Under the pieces are notes generated by a model. That model searched no databases, was not told the origin of the DNA, and saw only the letters and a program-made list of their open reading frames with translations. From contig BDIU01000081.1 of assembly GCA_002118135.1 (NCBI GenBank), forward strand, positions 5,581 to 69,580: a stretch of DNA of 64,000 nt, in the 5' to 3' direction. The translations under genes were made by a program, and so were the position numbers. This DNA is from Trebouxia sp. TZW2008. Its lineage: Eukaryota; Chlorophyta; Trebouxiophyceae; Trebouxiales; Trebouxiaceae. Of the stretch, positions 1 through 13,300 are shown one piece after another. The stretch's first letter is position 1; each line of letters opens with the position of its first letter.

Positions 1-2
1 GC

Positions 3-80
3 CCTCGCCACAGGCGTCTGCTGTCCGACTTCGCGCACGGCGACATGGTGTCGCACCTGATCAGGACTCGCGCGAAGTGA
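3..80 (+). CDS. C-terminal fragment of an unidentified gene
   Basis: From base 3 one frame reads 25 residues to a TGA at 78-80, ending in FAHGDMVSHLIRTRAK. The composition (charged, GC-richer than the DNA after the stop) looks like the last exon of a gene that enters from the left edge. There is too little protein to name a family. A different reading frame would give a different fragment, so only the ending is suggested. Confidence 0.35.
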   Translation, partial: PRHRRLLSDFAHGDMVSHLIRTRAK

Positions 81-1309
81 GCACAGCCGGCGCGACGACG
101 GCATTTTCTAGCCCACAGCAGCAGGACGTCAGCCTCAGCCAACGCATCACGCAACGCATGACGCAAGGCAGCCAGCGAGGCCAGCGCTGTCGAGTGAAGG
201 CAGGTGAAGTAAGAAGACCTGCAGGCTTAGGTCAGGAGCACTCAGGGCAAGGCGCAGGGTTCGGGGCGCACGTGGGGCCCACGGGCAGAAACAGCGCAGG
301 TGAGTCGTCTAAACATGTTGGGACGCCTCACCGTCAGGCGAGCACCCTAACGCGAGCAGATTCGGGATTCGGGACCGGAGCCTGACGTGAGGCGTGACAG
401 GGTTCGCGGGGAACCCTGGCGTCCACGTGGAACCCCTCAGCTAGTACGGCCCAAGGTGAGGCGTCCAAAGCAATCGGTCACTCGCAATTGCACATAGTAT
501 TCTGTCAGCATCTGATGCACCAAATCAGCTGCTAGCTATGACTCCTAAATGGCATTTGCACAGTTCAGCCTTATGAGAGGTCTGACGTGTCGTAACAATA
601 GAGAAGATCTCTAGAAGAAAAGGTCATTGCCGTCTAGCATCATCACAGGAGCCTCTGTCTACAGTCAGGCCAGGATTAGCAACCACTCTCCCAGCCTGAC
701 CATTGCGCAGAGTGTATGGCCTTGTGGATACTAGAGATGCAAGTGTTGAATGATTGATGCTTGCATGTTGACTAAATCCAGAGCACCTCAAGTATTTTCA
801 CGTTGCTCAAGTCATGCAGCCAAAGAGCGCATGGTGTGCTGAAACTCCAAGGCAACAGATCACATGCATACTGGTCATTAGCGCCAGTGACAATACATAG
901 CATCTGCGCAGTTACAGGCAGGTCATCCTGTTATTGATTCCTACTGTCAATCTCAGAGAGAGACTGAGGATGAGTGAGCAGCAAGGAGATACAAGTTGAT
1001 CATTGAGTCATCAATGTCAAAGGGTGGATTGATCTCAAAGCTGCTACAGCTTAGTTGCAGCCACACCTTGTACCACATCCAATTGATACTGAACAAGGGT
1101 AACAGTATCAATCCTTAGTACTAGTACAGCAGCAACTCTGCAGAACTGCCTTGTGTCATATGCGGTGCAGACACCCAAATGCAACACTGGGTTTTGGACA
1201 AAAAACGTTTCCAGAGCAACGCAGTTGCTCCGCCTATGCGTCTTCAGCTGAGATTGTTTTGCATCAAGCGCAATACAACGCTACAAAGGCTTGATGATGA
1301 TATCTTGGG
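81..1309. other. Region without a recognisable gene
   Basis: No exon chain with agreeing splice phases was found. The first 400 bp are GC-richer and probably hold the 3' UTR of the left-edge gene. The remainder is AT-richer and likely holds the 3' flank of the minus-strand gene that ends at 1310. Confidence 0.4.
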
Positions 1310-2466
1310 TTATAAACCCTCTGTGTTGTGTATGAAGCCATCCTTGGCAGCTGTCTGAAGCGTGTGCTGATACCTACTGATGGTTTCATAAGTTTGTGTG
1401 GCTTGCAGATTGCTTGCACTGCATGACTTGCTCAGCTGTTGTATACTGTCATTGATTGGGGTGCAAGGCTCTGAATAGGATGCTGGCGTCGGTGGTGGAG
1501 GCACAACGGCATCTGGTCTGTAGTTCCCTGCACGTAAATATGTTGCAGACATGGCAACAGTCTCCAAATGATTGTGAGGAGACAATGCATGCAAGGAGAT
1601 AATGCACACAAGGATACAATGCATGCAATGAGGCAGTGCATTCAATGTCTTGCACATGCATACATGCATGCAAGGAGACAACATATGCATTATCATGTAC
1701 ATACATACATGCAACATTGCATGTATACACGAGATGTGCCTTGATGTTTGACACTGTACATGTTCACAACGCGGAATAAGGTTGGGCTTGGACGCCATAG
1801 AACAGAGACGGGCAATGCCCATCAAACAGCAGAAAGCAATACAAAGATGCCTTCAGGCAGCAATATGCAGTGAATCAGCACACTGGATGTGCTCGCTGGA
1901 GAGACAACCTGCTGCATGCAACAAAACAGATGTTGGTGAGTCGCAGCTGGCCAAGAGCGCCGCAGCAGGTGTAGTAGGAGATCTGTCTTCAAGGTTGTCT
2001 GGATTCTCTGCAGCAATTGGGCTCAAATTCGACCACGTCTGGTCAGGCAACATCCTTGCCGTTGCTGAGTTGGGGTATGAAAGAGGTGAGCCTGCAAAAG
2101 CTTTGATGTTTAATGCTTACAGCAGGTCTGACTCGTATGCTGATGTCTTTATGATAGCTGGCTGGCTGCTGGTACACAGTGGTATTATGGATGCAGACCT
2201 TGAAGCAGGCAATCTTGCTCACCAGCAGGCAGACTCGTCAGCAAGGGATCGCTGTTCAGGGATTGCAAGCTAGACTCCTCTCTTTGTTGAAGAAGGTTCC
2301 TGTTCAAGACTCGCACAAGCAAGGACCTGTCTGCGGTGCTCAGGCTTGCGGGACCAAATGGAGTTTCGGGCTGACTGCTCTTGGCTGGGCTGCTAGCCTG
2401 ACTGCTTGGAGCTGTATCTGTTTTGGCAGTCCTGATGCTGTGCAAGTTAAGAGACTTTGCTGTCAT
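1310..2466 (-). CDS. Hypothetical Ser/Pro-rich protein, three exons
   Basis: Three exons join in phase on the minus strand: 2466-2223 (donor GTGAGC, phase 1), 2091-1909 (acceptor TTTTGCAG, donor GTTGTC, phase 1) and 1527-1310 (acceptor ACGTGCAG, stop TAA). This gives about 214 residues. The agreement of three phases, with open coding on both sides of each intron, is the main evidence that it is real. The protein is Ser/Pro/Ala-rich and probably disordered, with a PPPPTP run in the last exon. No catalytic motif or known domain is visible. The first exon stays open upstream to 2562, so the start may lie there or in a further exon. It is head to head with the gene starting at 2955. Confidence 0.5.
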
Positions 2467-2954
2467 AGCATATGGTTCAGTGGCTGACACGGGCCAAAGA
2501 GGCTGCTTTGATGTGTTATAACCCGGTCGTCGCAACACGAGTGCAAGCAATGGGAACAGCAAGGCTGAATCGCCGTGTGCACGAGCAACAACTGCAAAGT
2601 CAACTCAGTCCTGAGTCAAAGCACGATCGCAGACCTGTCCCACGTCAGGGAGGTGCGGGAACGCTGCAGTTGACCACTCAGCACTGTCGGGTTCAGTGAG
2701 GGACAAGGTCGCTCAATGTCTGTGCAGCGCGGCGCTTTGCAAGAAGCTGGGACTGCGACTGAACTCAGCTCAAGTCGACAAAGTACGATGGATTTCTGCT
2801 TCTTCTTCATCACGGGCTTCAGACTAGGACTGACTAACTTCGCTGCGCAAAAAGTCAACTTCACAAGCGATCGAACCTGTTGCGCTTCGTTCTGAGTGCC
2901 CATCGAGAGGCCATCAGACCATCAAATTGCTGGAGCGCAACACTTGCACATCTG
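2467..2954. promoter_or_regulatory. Shared upstream region between divergent genes
   Basis: This 488 bp lies between the starts of the minus-strand hypothetical gene and the plus-strand HRLI gene, so it should hold both promoters and 5' UTRs. No clear TATA box or motif stands out by eye. Its left part may instead be coding if the minus-strand gene starts at 2562. Confidence 0.4.
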
Positions 2955-3897
2955 ATGGCAGTTCGCAGCCCTACGTTGGCTTTTGTAGGCCGAGTGCTGT
3001 TTGCGTTTTTGTTCATCAGCAGTGGGTTTCAGAAATTGACCAGCTTCAATCTTGAGAATGGCGGGCCGGTCATGAGTGGAATGGCGCCTAAGATGGACAC
3101 GTTCCTGAAGCACTTGGAGAAAGCCGCAGGAATCCAGCTGCCGATCAGTCAGGTACTTTGCGTCTGTAGCTGCTCTTTTGTGCTATTCAGACTGCTGCCT
3201 GTGATGACGCAGCACCCGTGCTTCTGTTGCAGGGTCAATACGTGTATCTGCTTGCATTCGCAATCTTTCTGGAGCTTGCTGGTGGTTTGCTGCTGATCTT
3301 CAACTCTACACTTGGAGCGCTCCTACTGGTATGTTGCGGTGGGAATGATTAACATGTCATGCCTGCTGACTTTTCGTCTAACAGCTCAGCCTAATGTTGT
3401 TGTACCACAGACATGGTTCATGGTTGCCGTCACGCCAGTCATGCACAATTTCTGGGATGAAAAGGAAAACACGCAAGGGCGCTTGAATGAGACCATCAAC
3501 TTCTTCAAGGTAAATTGACTTCCCTTCATAAGGACTGTGTTGGTTCCCAAGAAAGATGGCCTTATGCTGTGTTATCCTGACTGTGAGGCGCCATTGAAGT
3601 GTTCGTAATGACATTGTCCTTACATTGAGAATGTTGTCACGTCAAGTGCCCTACAAGGAGACATTACTGTGACTGCAAAGCTTAAACATTGCTGCATTCT
3701 GCCTTGTGGAGGCGCAGTCTATCATCAGCAGCAATTTGACCTATGTAACCAATGACTGCTGTATTGGCATACGCTTCCCTATGTGATATAGAGGCTCAAC
3801 TTCACTTCTGCTTGTCTTACAGAATGTAGCTCTTCTTGGGTCGTTGCTCTTCTACATTGGGGGCGTGCCTAGGGCAAATAAGCTACATCAGGAGTGA
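2955..3897 (+). CDS. HR-like lesion-inducing (DoxX-like) membrane protein
   Basis: Four exons: 2955-3152, 3233-3328, 3411-3509 and 3823-3897, all joining in phase 0, for 155 residues. That is close to the usual 155-160 of the plant HR-like lesion-inducing family, small membrane proteins related to DoxX. The N-terminus FVGRVLFAFLFISSGFQKL, the central LELAGGLLLIF helix, TPVMHNFW and the final NVALLGSLLFYIGG match the family order of four hydrophobic segments. Known relatives are membrane proteins, and overexpression of some triggers cell death in plants; biochemical function is unsettled. The third acceptor could instead be 15 or more bases upstream, which keeps frame. Intron 3 starts with a sequence resembling the MITE described at 45757. 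The gene is tail to tail with the kinesin gene. Confidence 0.88.
3510..3650. repeat. Possible decayed MITE copy at the start of HRLI intron 3
   Basis: The first bases of the intron (GTAAATTGACTTCCCTTC, then AAGGACTGTGTTGGTT) resemble the left end of the element at 45757 (GTAAACTCTCCTTGTAACGACTGCTTTGGTT with a small gap). Near 3618 the words ATTGTCCTTACATTGAG recur exactly as in that element's right half. No intact terminal inverted repeat or target duplication remains, so this is a similarity call only. Confidence 0.35.
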
Positions 3898-4335
3898 TGC
3901 AGCAGCCAAATTTCTAGAAGCAGGAGTGTGCAGCGACTGTAAAGCCAGACTACATTTGGCAGAGCCACTGAATTGCAGCAGCATCGTTGTATACTCACAC
4001 TCAATGCTTTGCAACTCATTGAGGCTTTGCAATGTGGGCTCAGCGCAATATACCATATCAAATTGCATATGTGCGGCATGGTGCTAATGGACAATGTTCA
4101 TATACATTCTGAGGCAGCTATTTGGTTGAAGCCTCTCACAAAGTGCAAAATGATTACTGCATTGCAAAATGAATTATGAACCACATCTCAATTACAAGAG
4201 CAGGTTCATCTTTGGCACCTGAGAAGAACAAGATGCCCAATGTGTTCAAGACTTGTTGTGGCTAGGATTTTTGGCATTAAGGCAATAGCAAGTCCAGTGT
4301 TGCAACATTTCAAAAAGCAGAACCATATCTTGCTG
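3898..4335. other. Intergenic, between convergent gene ends
   Basis: This 438 bp holds the 3' UTRs of HRLI (plus) and kinesin-12 (minus). I see no exon with supporting splice sites. Short minus-strand frames at 3883-4094 lack a phase match to the kinesin chain. Confidence 0.5.
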
Positions 4336-7300
4336 TCATCGGTTGTTGGGGCTCAAAGGATTAAAGCCAGTTGCGTCAGCTTCACTGATCTGCACACAGC
4401 ACACATACCTCATTGTCTATTGTGACAGCTATCTAAATCAGCCATTGCTGGCGTGGCTTGTCATCTGGACACACAAGAACTTTGCATTGCATGTTTACCC
4501 ATTTGCTTGTCAATACACTCATGCAATGTTGATGATGTATCAACCTTCAGCATAGCAGATGCTTCTCATGCATCTGCAGAGTTTTGACATGTCAACAGGT
4601 GCCTCATGCTGTCCATTTACGCAAGTGCTGCACAGCTGCTCGTCAAGGTCCTGCTGCTCTGCAAGATGGGTGCTTACCTGCAGGTGGCACAGCTGCCTTT
4701 TGCTGAGTAGTCTGCTGCTCTATGGCAGTGAAGCAGAAATGCCTGTGAATGTCCAGCTGTTGAAGATCGATGAAAAGGACAATGTTTTTGTTTGCATGCG
4801 TGCTGATTACCTGAAGGTGGGGCAGCTGCTTTCTGCTGTGTCCCCTGCTGCTCTGAGTCACTGAGGATTGAGTCACTGAGGCTGAGCTGCCGGTAGAAGC
4901 CCTGTTGCCCTCAGCCCTGCCGCCGGTTGCCCTGCTCTTCCTTGGGGACCCACTCAAATTGCGCTTGCCAGGACTGTTCTGCTCTTGAAGCACACCTGCA
5001 AAAGCTATCAATCTGCAAGGCTTGTAGACTGCATCATGTGGGTCTGGCAAACCCAATCTAGTGTCATTGTGTTGTATAGAGACCTCAACAATGTGCAAAA
5101 TTGAGGGAGGGCGATCAGCAGAGATGGGTCCGCTTCCTGGAGAACCTGAAGCTCTGATGTTTCTGGCTTCCCCCCATTGCGACACCAAGCATCAACCTGA
5201 GCACATCTTGTTGACTTTGGGAAGGCGCCTGACACTTTGCAGTCTCTGCTGTATATCACTTCATGTATCAGCTTTTGACTGACTGCAGCATCTGGCAGTC
5301 AGGTGCAAATGCCTTTTGTGCAAAGTATGGTAAAAAGAATGTGCAATTCACACTTTTGCGGCTGGCCATACCAGGAGCTGTGTTCTCAGCATTGCTGCTC
5401 TCACTGTCAAGCTGGGATACGGGCAGTTCTTCTTCTTCCTCTTCCTGTGCTCCTGCTACTGCACTGACTGGATTGTGACTGCTTGCTGCAATCAGCCCTG
5501 CAATCATAATCCATCCAATCAGTCATTCTTTCCTTCACCCATGCACTGCTTTGGTCATGACTCTGACTTCTAGGCAGCTTCAAACTATGCTAGGTATGAC
5601 AGCTGTCTCCAGATGGTGCTTTCTCTCACCTCTTGAAACCAATGACCATCCACAGCCAGTTTGCAGTTTGTCACAATGCAACTCCAGTCTTCGCAGAAGT
5701 ACTCAGCAGAAAGGTTGAATGCAATATCAAAAAGCATGATCTTAGTCTTGTTGGGCCTAGACCTTGGTGGTCACATGTTTGCTTTTGTCATGTGTCTACT
5801 GGCAACTGTCAGACTGTTGGAATGCATCGATCATGGGTGTTGAGATGTGTCAATAAGGTTAGTGCGCTTGCCAAGGTCAAACACTTCTGTCAAACACAGT
5901 AGCATGCTACTGGAAGCTGTAGCTCATGATATTCAGTATATGAAGGGGCAGGCAATTTAGTGCTGATGCATTGCATGCCTGTCTATATCTCAGCATGCTT
6001 TGTTGCGCAACATGACAGCATGCCACCAGCACCCTCCTTGAAACAGACATCACGAACTCAGAAGATCACACTCATGCAGCTGTGTGACACAGTCTAGACA
6101 GGAATCCAAATCTTGCTCATTGAAACTGACCTGTGTGGCGAGGAGAATCTGGCAACAGATCCCAAGGGTGCTGCTTGTGACGCAAGCTACCGTGCAATAT
6201 TCTGTACCTGCAGCACATCAACATTCATTTACTTACTCTTTTATTCGTAATGCGAGCTAGACAGGCTCAGCAGGCCCAGCTAGGTGAAGGACAGAAGGCT
6301 CACAGCTCATGCTGACATGTTTGTGATGTATGACATGCTCTACAGCTGTACCCTCATTGGCTGTGCGACACTTATTGGGTTCCTCATTTTGGCGAGCAAA
6401 CTGTTTGACAGCTGAAAGGTCTGTTCATGAACCGAGTCTTTTTCTACTGGCTTCACATACCTGGGTATTGTCTCAACACCACTCTCTAAGGGGTACAATT
6501 TTCAAGTTGTTAATACAGCATATCAAGTCTGCTTCACGCAGACTGTTGTTGGATGCCAAGGAGCATCTGCAAGTTCCCGGCACAAGTCACCAGAGGTGAT
6601 CAATACTTGTCATCATGACTTCGCTCAAAGGAGGTTTCTCAGAAATTGAACCCCTGACCTGTCTGAATGAGCTGGCAGGGATCACGCAATCTGGTACCAT
6701 ATTATTTTTGGCCTGCTTTTGTAGTCAGGTGCGCCAGGAATTGAACCCCTGACCTGTACTTGGGTTTATCACCCGCTCCCACGTTTTTGCCTTGACTTTT
6801 GACTTTTCTGCAATTGGGTATGTCGAATTGAACCCCTGACCTACCTTGAAGAGCCAGCAGGCGTCATGCAGTCTGACACTTCGCTGATGGCGTCCTGAAT
6901 CTTGAGGTGCACGTTCTTGTACTTGGTGGATCTGACCACCTCGTGCTGCAGCTCTTCTTTCTTTGCCTCCAAGTCTTGCTGCAGCAGCATCAATGCCTGC
7001 AGAACACAATTGCAATCTAAGTCTTTCTGTGAGATATCACATGTGGCAGTAACAACAATGACAATGAGGATGCTGCAACCATTATGGTAATGAACAAATG
7101 CTTCTGAAGCAGATGCTGCTGTTGCTGTCAAAAGCATGACAAGCATATCATAAAGAGGACTGCCGTCAAAAATGCAATGATGATGATGTAGGCGGTGACC
7201 GCTGCTGGTTCTAGTACCAAATGGCAATTTCTGGCAAAGACAAGGATGAACACACTGTGATGCAGCTGTCACAAGCTGCTTTGATGCAATGACATAAGTT

Positions 7301-10300
7301 CCTCGCTCTGACAGCTCATCCTGAGTATGAACAAATTGGTGTATGGGCATTGTCTGCTGATGACCACCACAGTCTTGTTAGGTTGAGACTTGCATACCTT
7401 CCTCAGCTCTGACAGCTCATCCTGATGCTTATGCTCCCTGCCAGCTGCTTCAGCATCCTGCTTGGCTGCCGCCCTTCTCTGCCTCCTTATGGCCTCTGCC
7501 AGTTCCCCATTGCTCTGCTTCTCCTCACTCAAGCAGCGCTGTGCATGCTCAAGCTCCTGCAAAGGCGTTTTGAGCGTCAGACAATTTCAAATTGGGTTTT
7601 GCCTCAGGGTTTCAAACAATGTTAAACTTGAGCAATCACAGGCGGAGTGCATGCTCTCATCATCACCACCAATGCTCTTGTCATAATTGCATTCACCACG
7701 CAAGCAAGAAGAAGTGGTTACAACCTGCTTAAGCTTTTGAGTATGAATGTCACGCTCAGTCCTGTTGTTAGTATTGTACATCAGCAGTGCTGTCGTGATC
7801 AACATCAACATTTGTGAAATTGGTCTGACTATGATGTGAAATGCAAACAGACAAAACAACAAAGGAATATGACCTGCTCAAGCTCGTGAGTCTGATTCTC
7901 ATGCTCAATCTGCCTCAGCTTAGCAGCAGCGTGAGTCTCCTCAGCTTCAGTCTGAGCGCTCAGCAGGTGCTGCTGAAGCTGTGACACATCAGCCCTCAGC
8001 TCAGCTGCTGTGTCAGCTGCTGCTTGCTGCTGCTGCTGTAGCTGTTCTGACACCTGCAATGTATCATGACATGCATTGGTGTTTGTTGCCTCAGCAGCTG
8101 CTGCTTGAAGCTGCACCATCTTAGCTCCCAAACAGCTGCTGTGTCAGCTGCCCCTCAATGCTACTGTTGCAGCTGCTCTGACACCTGTAATACAGCATTA
8201 CATGCATCAGTGTCAACTGCTTCAGCAGCTGCTGCTGAAGCTGTGACGCCTCAGCCCTCAGCGCAGCTGCTGTGTCAGCTGGCATTGCTGCTGCTGCCCT
8301 GACAATTGCAATACAGCATGACATGCATCATTCTCAACTGCCTTAGCAGCTGATGCTGATGCTGAAGCTTCAACGTGCAGTCCTGCTGCTTATTTGACAA
8401 GCAGCAATCAAGCAGATTGCCATGTCCTTGCTTGTAAATGACCTCCGTGAGGCAAGAAAAACAGTCGATGATCGTGATACGTATTGTGATGCGCACACAC
8501 TGTGGCAGCACTGATGCAAATTGTTGCAGACTGCCCTGTCTGTTTCCTTGATGGCCTGTCATTTAAATTATGATGCGCAGCTGATCAGTGCTTGACACGA
8601 TGCAACACTGCAAACTTGCTGCAAGATCACTGAACATGTTTTGGAACGAGCCATGGACAACAACAGCAACTGCCAATTGACTGTGTATCATGTTCGGGCA
8701 CCGATCAGCACTTGATATTGTGTCAGAAAAGTGATATCATGGCAAGTGCTGTCAACATGGCTTTGACTGAGCCACATAGCAGATACAGCAATGAGCTAGT
8801 TCTGAGTGGGAATCGGTCAATGCTGTGACTGTTGTGTTGGGCTTGTTCAAAGCAGCACTGAGGGCTCTTGGCACTAGTTAGCTCAGTGGCAGTGGCGTAT
8901 TTGTCACTTGGCCACTTGGCTGTGTATCATTGTTTGCGTGTGAGTGCTGAGTTTCAGTCAGTTACCTGTTGCAGAAGATGACATCAGGTATTCTTTACCA
9001 TGGTGCTCACACCAGGCCCTGCTTGCAAGACCGGACTTGTTCTGTGCACACTTAGCATCTTTGCTCAACTCTGTAATCTGCTATAATGAGTATTACTACG
9101 ATTCTTGTGCAGGTTGATGTCATCAGTGCTGTCATGGTGTGAGTGCTGAGTGTAAGTCAGACACCTGTTGCAGCTGAGCCTGTGCATCACGCTTGCTCCG
9201 CTCCTCTTCCTCCAGCTGCTGCAGGCCCCTGGCCAGCTCTTCTTCACGGCTGCTGACCTGGTCTTGCAAGGCAGCTGTCTGTCCTTGCAGCTGTGCGTTG
9301 CTGGTCTGGCTCTCGGCCAAATGCTCCTCAGTAACGCTCAGTTGCTGCAACATCACATGGAATCAGACTGGATTGGATGAAGTTGAGTCTGGTACATGAG
9401 CGTCAAGCAAGAGTTCTGAGTCCAGCTGTCTGTTCTTGCAGCTGTGCATTGCTGGTCTGACTTTCAGCTGAGCGCTGCTCTGCAAGGCCTAGTTGCTGCA
9501 GTGCCACACACATGCTGATCAGTCTGGTAGATGAGCACCATGCAAGCCAGCAGTCTGTGCGGCTGTATGTTGAAAGTCTGAGTTTGATTTAGTTGCCGCT
9601 CAGTGAGGCTTAGTTGCAGTGCCACCCATGTGCTGCTCAGTGCAGTAGATGAAAATCGTCGTGCAAACCAGCAGTCTGTTCTTGCAGCTGTGCGTTGCTG
9701 GTCTGACTCTCAGCCAAATGCTGCTCAGTAACGCTCAGTCGCTGCAGCATCACATGTTCATTGAACCAAACTAGATGGAGTCAAAATCTGGTGGATGAGT
9801 ACCATGCAAGGGTTCAAAGTCCAGCTGTATGGTTTGCAGCTGTGCGTTGCTGGTTTGAGGTTCTGCCAACTGCTGCTGCACATCGCGTAGTTGTTGCACT
9901 GGCAAGCAACAGCTGATCAGTCTGTGCAACTGAGCGTCATGAAAGTACTCTGAAGGTGTTGAATGGTTGATGTGGGCTGTGATGGAAGCTGTGCATACAG
10001 CCAGTCCCTCTGTCTCTCACAGATCCAGGGAGGGGTTGTGGACAAGAAGGTGATGCTTCAGCAGGCAAACACATCATGTATGATGGAACAAGCGGCAGAC
10101 GCATAGACAGATGGACAAATTGAGCAGTTGTCACTTGTCACATGCTGGCAAGAACAGGCCTGCCGCGAAGGTGTGCTTTCATATGACTTGAAAAATTGAC
10201 AGCATGACAGGACAACAGCTTGGCTCACAAACACATAGTGCGTGTTGTTCAGATGACAAGAAGCTCCTGCAACAAATTGTGGGGCAGCGACAGGACACAC

Positions 10301-13300
10301 ACCTGTCTCAGCTGAGCCAAGTCCGCCTCTTGAGTGCTGAGTTGAGCAACATGCTGTTGAGTCAGGTCAGCTGCCTGCACAGCCTTGTCATTCAAATCCA
10401 GCACCTGTGCCTCATGCTGTGCCTGCTGTGCAGTCATCTCCTGCCGGGCCTGCAACAAACTGACGCAGCCTTTCAGCAACTTGAGCTTTTGCAGACAAAC
10501 ATGCTCCATCTTTGCTGGCGACACAGCTCTCACAATCAAACAGACGATATCTTTGGACAATGAGTGGTGCATTCCAGAAATGTGTGTACAGTAGTGGTGG
10601 CACCACAGCAATTCAAAGTAGTACAGCAGACACAAAACAGCTCAAGGCAGTCTAGCTGACACCCCAGCAGTTCAAAGCAGTAGCACTTACACCACAGCAA
10701 TTCAAGGCAGGCGACCTGACAATAATGCACTTCAAGGCAGTAGAGCTGACAAAATAGCAGTTCAGGGCAGTGAAGCTGACATTAAGGCACTTCAAGAGAA
10801 CCGGCCTGATACCAAAGCAGTCAAAGGCAAGTAACAAACATGCATCCTGTAAATGGCCTCTGATGCGTTGCATTCTGGGCGCTTTTTTGGCGGCTCAATG
10901 AGCTGCATTGCTTTCACATTTGCTGCTTTGCATGATTCATGGTGCTTGAGAGTCAGGCAAATGGTTTGAGAGTGATTGGAGCATGCAGCAGCCATGCAAC
11001 ACATGAGATGTCTAAGCTTCACGACTGGATTGCGGGTCTGACCTGTGAGCATGCATCATCTGATTGCTGCAGCTGCTCTTGAAGCTGCTCCAACTTCTGC
11101 ATCAGCTGCTGCTCTTCCTGCTGATGCAGCTGTGATGCAGCTTTCAGCTTCTCCTGAAGCTGTTGTGCCTGCTGCTCATGAGCCTCAGCGGCAGCTTCCT
11201 GCTCCTGCTGCAGCTGCTGCACCCTTTGCTCATCAGCTTCTACAACAGCTTCTAGCTCATGCTGCTTCTGGCACAGCTGCTGCCTGTGAGCTTCTGCAGC
11301 AGCTTCCAGCTTCTGCTGCAACTGCTCCTTCTCCTGCTGATGCAGTTGCAAGGCAGCTTCCTGCTCCTCTCTCAGCTGCTGCAGCTGCTGCTGACCAGCT
11401 TCTTCAGCAGCTTGAAGCTCCTGCAGCTTCTCAAGCTGCTGCTGCCTGTAAGCTTCTGCAGCACTTTCCAGCTTCTGCTGCAGCTGCTGCTCCTCCTGCT
11501 GATGCAGTTGTATCGCAGCTTCCCGCTCCTCTTCCAGCTGCTGCAGCTGTTGCTGACCAGCTTCTGCAGCAGCTTCCATTTCCTGCTGCTTCTCAAGCAG
11601 CTGCTGCTTGTGAGCTTCTGAGGCAGCTTCTAGCCTGTGCCACAAGGCGTCTACCTGCTCCTTGTGAGAGGATTGCTGGCTCTCATCATCTACCTTACGC
11701 TGCCTGCAAACAAGTTGACCCAAAACACAGTTAGCGTCACAGCATGCTTTGAGCTGCAGTCAGCCTCAGATGCACTCAACTCACCAGCTGAGGCGGATGA
11801 CCGCTTGCAGTCTATGTCACAGGACACGGACGAACGTTGTTGACAATGACAGTCATGCGCTCCTAACTAGGACTGTGTTGCTGCTGGCATGACCGCAAAC
11901 ATGCAGTGAAGTGACTTTCTAGAGCTGGTACATATGTGTTCAAAGCAGCATCCAGGGGCTGAGGCTCACGTACCTGTCAAAGTCAGCCACTTTCTTCTCT
12001 GCCCATTCAGCCTGCTCTTTGTGCTTGCGCACCTGCAAGCAGCAAGCCTCAGTTGTGCTATGGTCAGATCACAGTCTTTTGGCTAAAGATAAAAGCTTGT
12101 CTCCTTTTAGAAAAGAGTGCAAACAGTGCAAAGAATGGTTGGTAGCCCTCTTTTGCGTCTGTGAAAGTGTCCACTTACATGTAGGTAGGTACTTGACGAA
12201 AGGGTTGAACTCTTGTTGTACAAGACTTCATGCTTTTGTAAAATGTTGTGTTTATGTCATCTTGGTGTGAGCTAGGCCAGGTGGTCGATGGCGGTCATGA
12301 GCCGACAGCACTGAATGACTCAAAAGCACCAGTATCAACACAATCACAAGGATCTCACAAAACAGAACAGGGAAACTCAAACAGTGGAAATCAGCAATGC
12401 AGACTGACCTCGGAGCGTGTGAGGGTGAGCTTGTCCTCTACTAGCGCCCTTGCCTGCTCAGCAGCAATCAATCGTTCCTGCAGCTCCAGATTCTCCCGCA
12501 CTACAGGCTCAGTGCACTCGTCCCTCACCAGATTCAGCTCCCTGTCACAGCATGTCAGTCATGAACTGGTCCAAACAGCCTTTTACTGCAGCAATATGTG
12601 CTGCTGATGCAGTGACTGCTGACTGCAGCTCCAGGTTCTCCCTCACTACAGGCTCAGTGCACTCATCTCTGACCAGATTCAGCTCCCTGTCACAACCACA
12701 CAGTCATCACCACTCAAAAAAGCTGTTGGTGTCATTATGTCATCGTTCAGAAGCAATCAACCGCTCCTGCAGCTCCAGATTCTCCCGCACTACAGGCTCA
12801 GTGCACTTACCCCTGACCAGATTTAGCTTCCTGCCACAGCATGTCAGATACTGATGATTCAAATCAAAAGTTGAAACATTCATTTTGTCAATTGGTTTGT
12901 TGTGCTTCTACTGCACTGTGTCATGCATGCAGCTCCTTCTTTCACACCACAGACTCAGTGCAGGCATCCCTCACCAGATTCAGCTCCCTGCCACAGTGTT
13001 TCAGGTTGTTGGTCAGTCACTGCATGTTTTCACTGTGGTGATGATGGTGGTGATGACCACAACTGCCTTGTTGCAGACTTGCTGGATCATGACAGCAATG
13101 CAGATGATAGATAATGACGATGAGAGCTTGGCTGCAGACAGGCTTGATCATGACAACAAAATGATGATTGTCTGTCTAAACACCTACTTCCGCAGCCTGA
13201 AAACCTCGCGCCGCAACATCGCGACGTCCCATTCGTGTCCTGGGTGATGACGGCCTTGTTGAAGTTGCTGCTACTGCTACTGCTGCTGATGCTGATGATG

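Noticed and set aside
6636..6846. GGGGTTCAATTCCTGG resembles a tRNA B box, repeated three times.
   Set aside because: The T-stem does not pair properly, no A box or acceptor stem is present, and the repeats are explained as copies of a kinesin exon-donor boundary.
11045..11734. Plus-strand 229-residue Ala-rich open frame.
   Set aside because: Antisense shadow of the CTG-rich coiled-coil exon of kinesin; no independent evidence.
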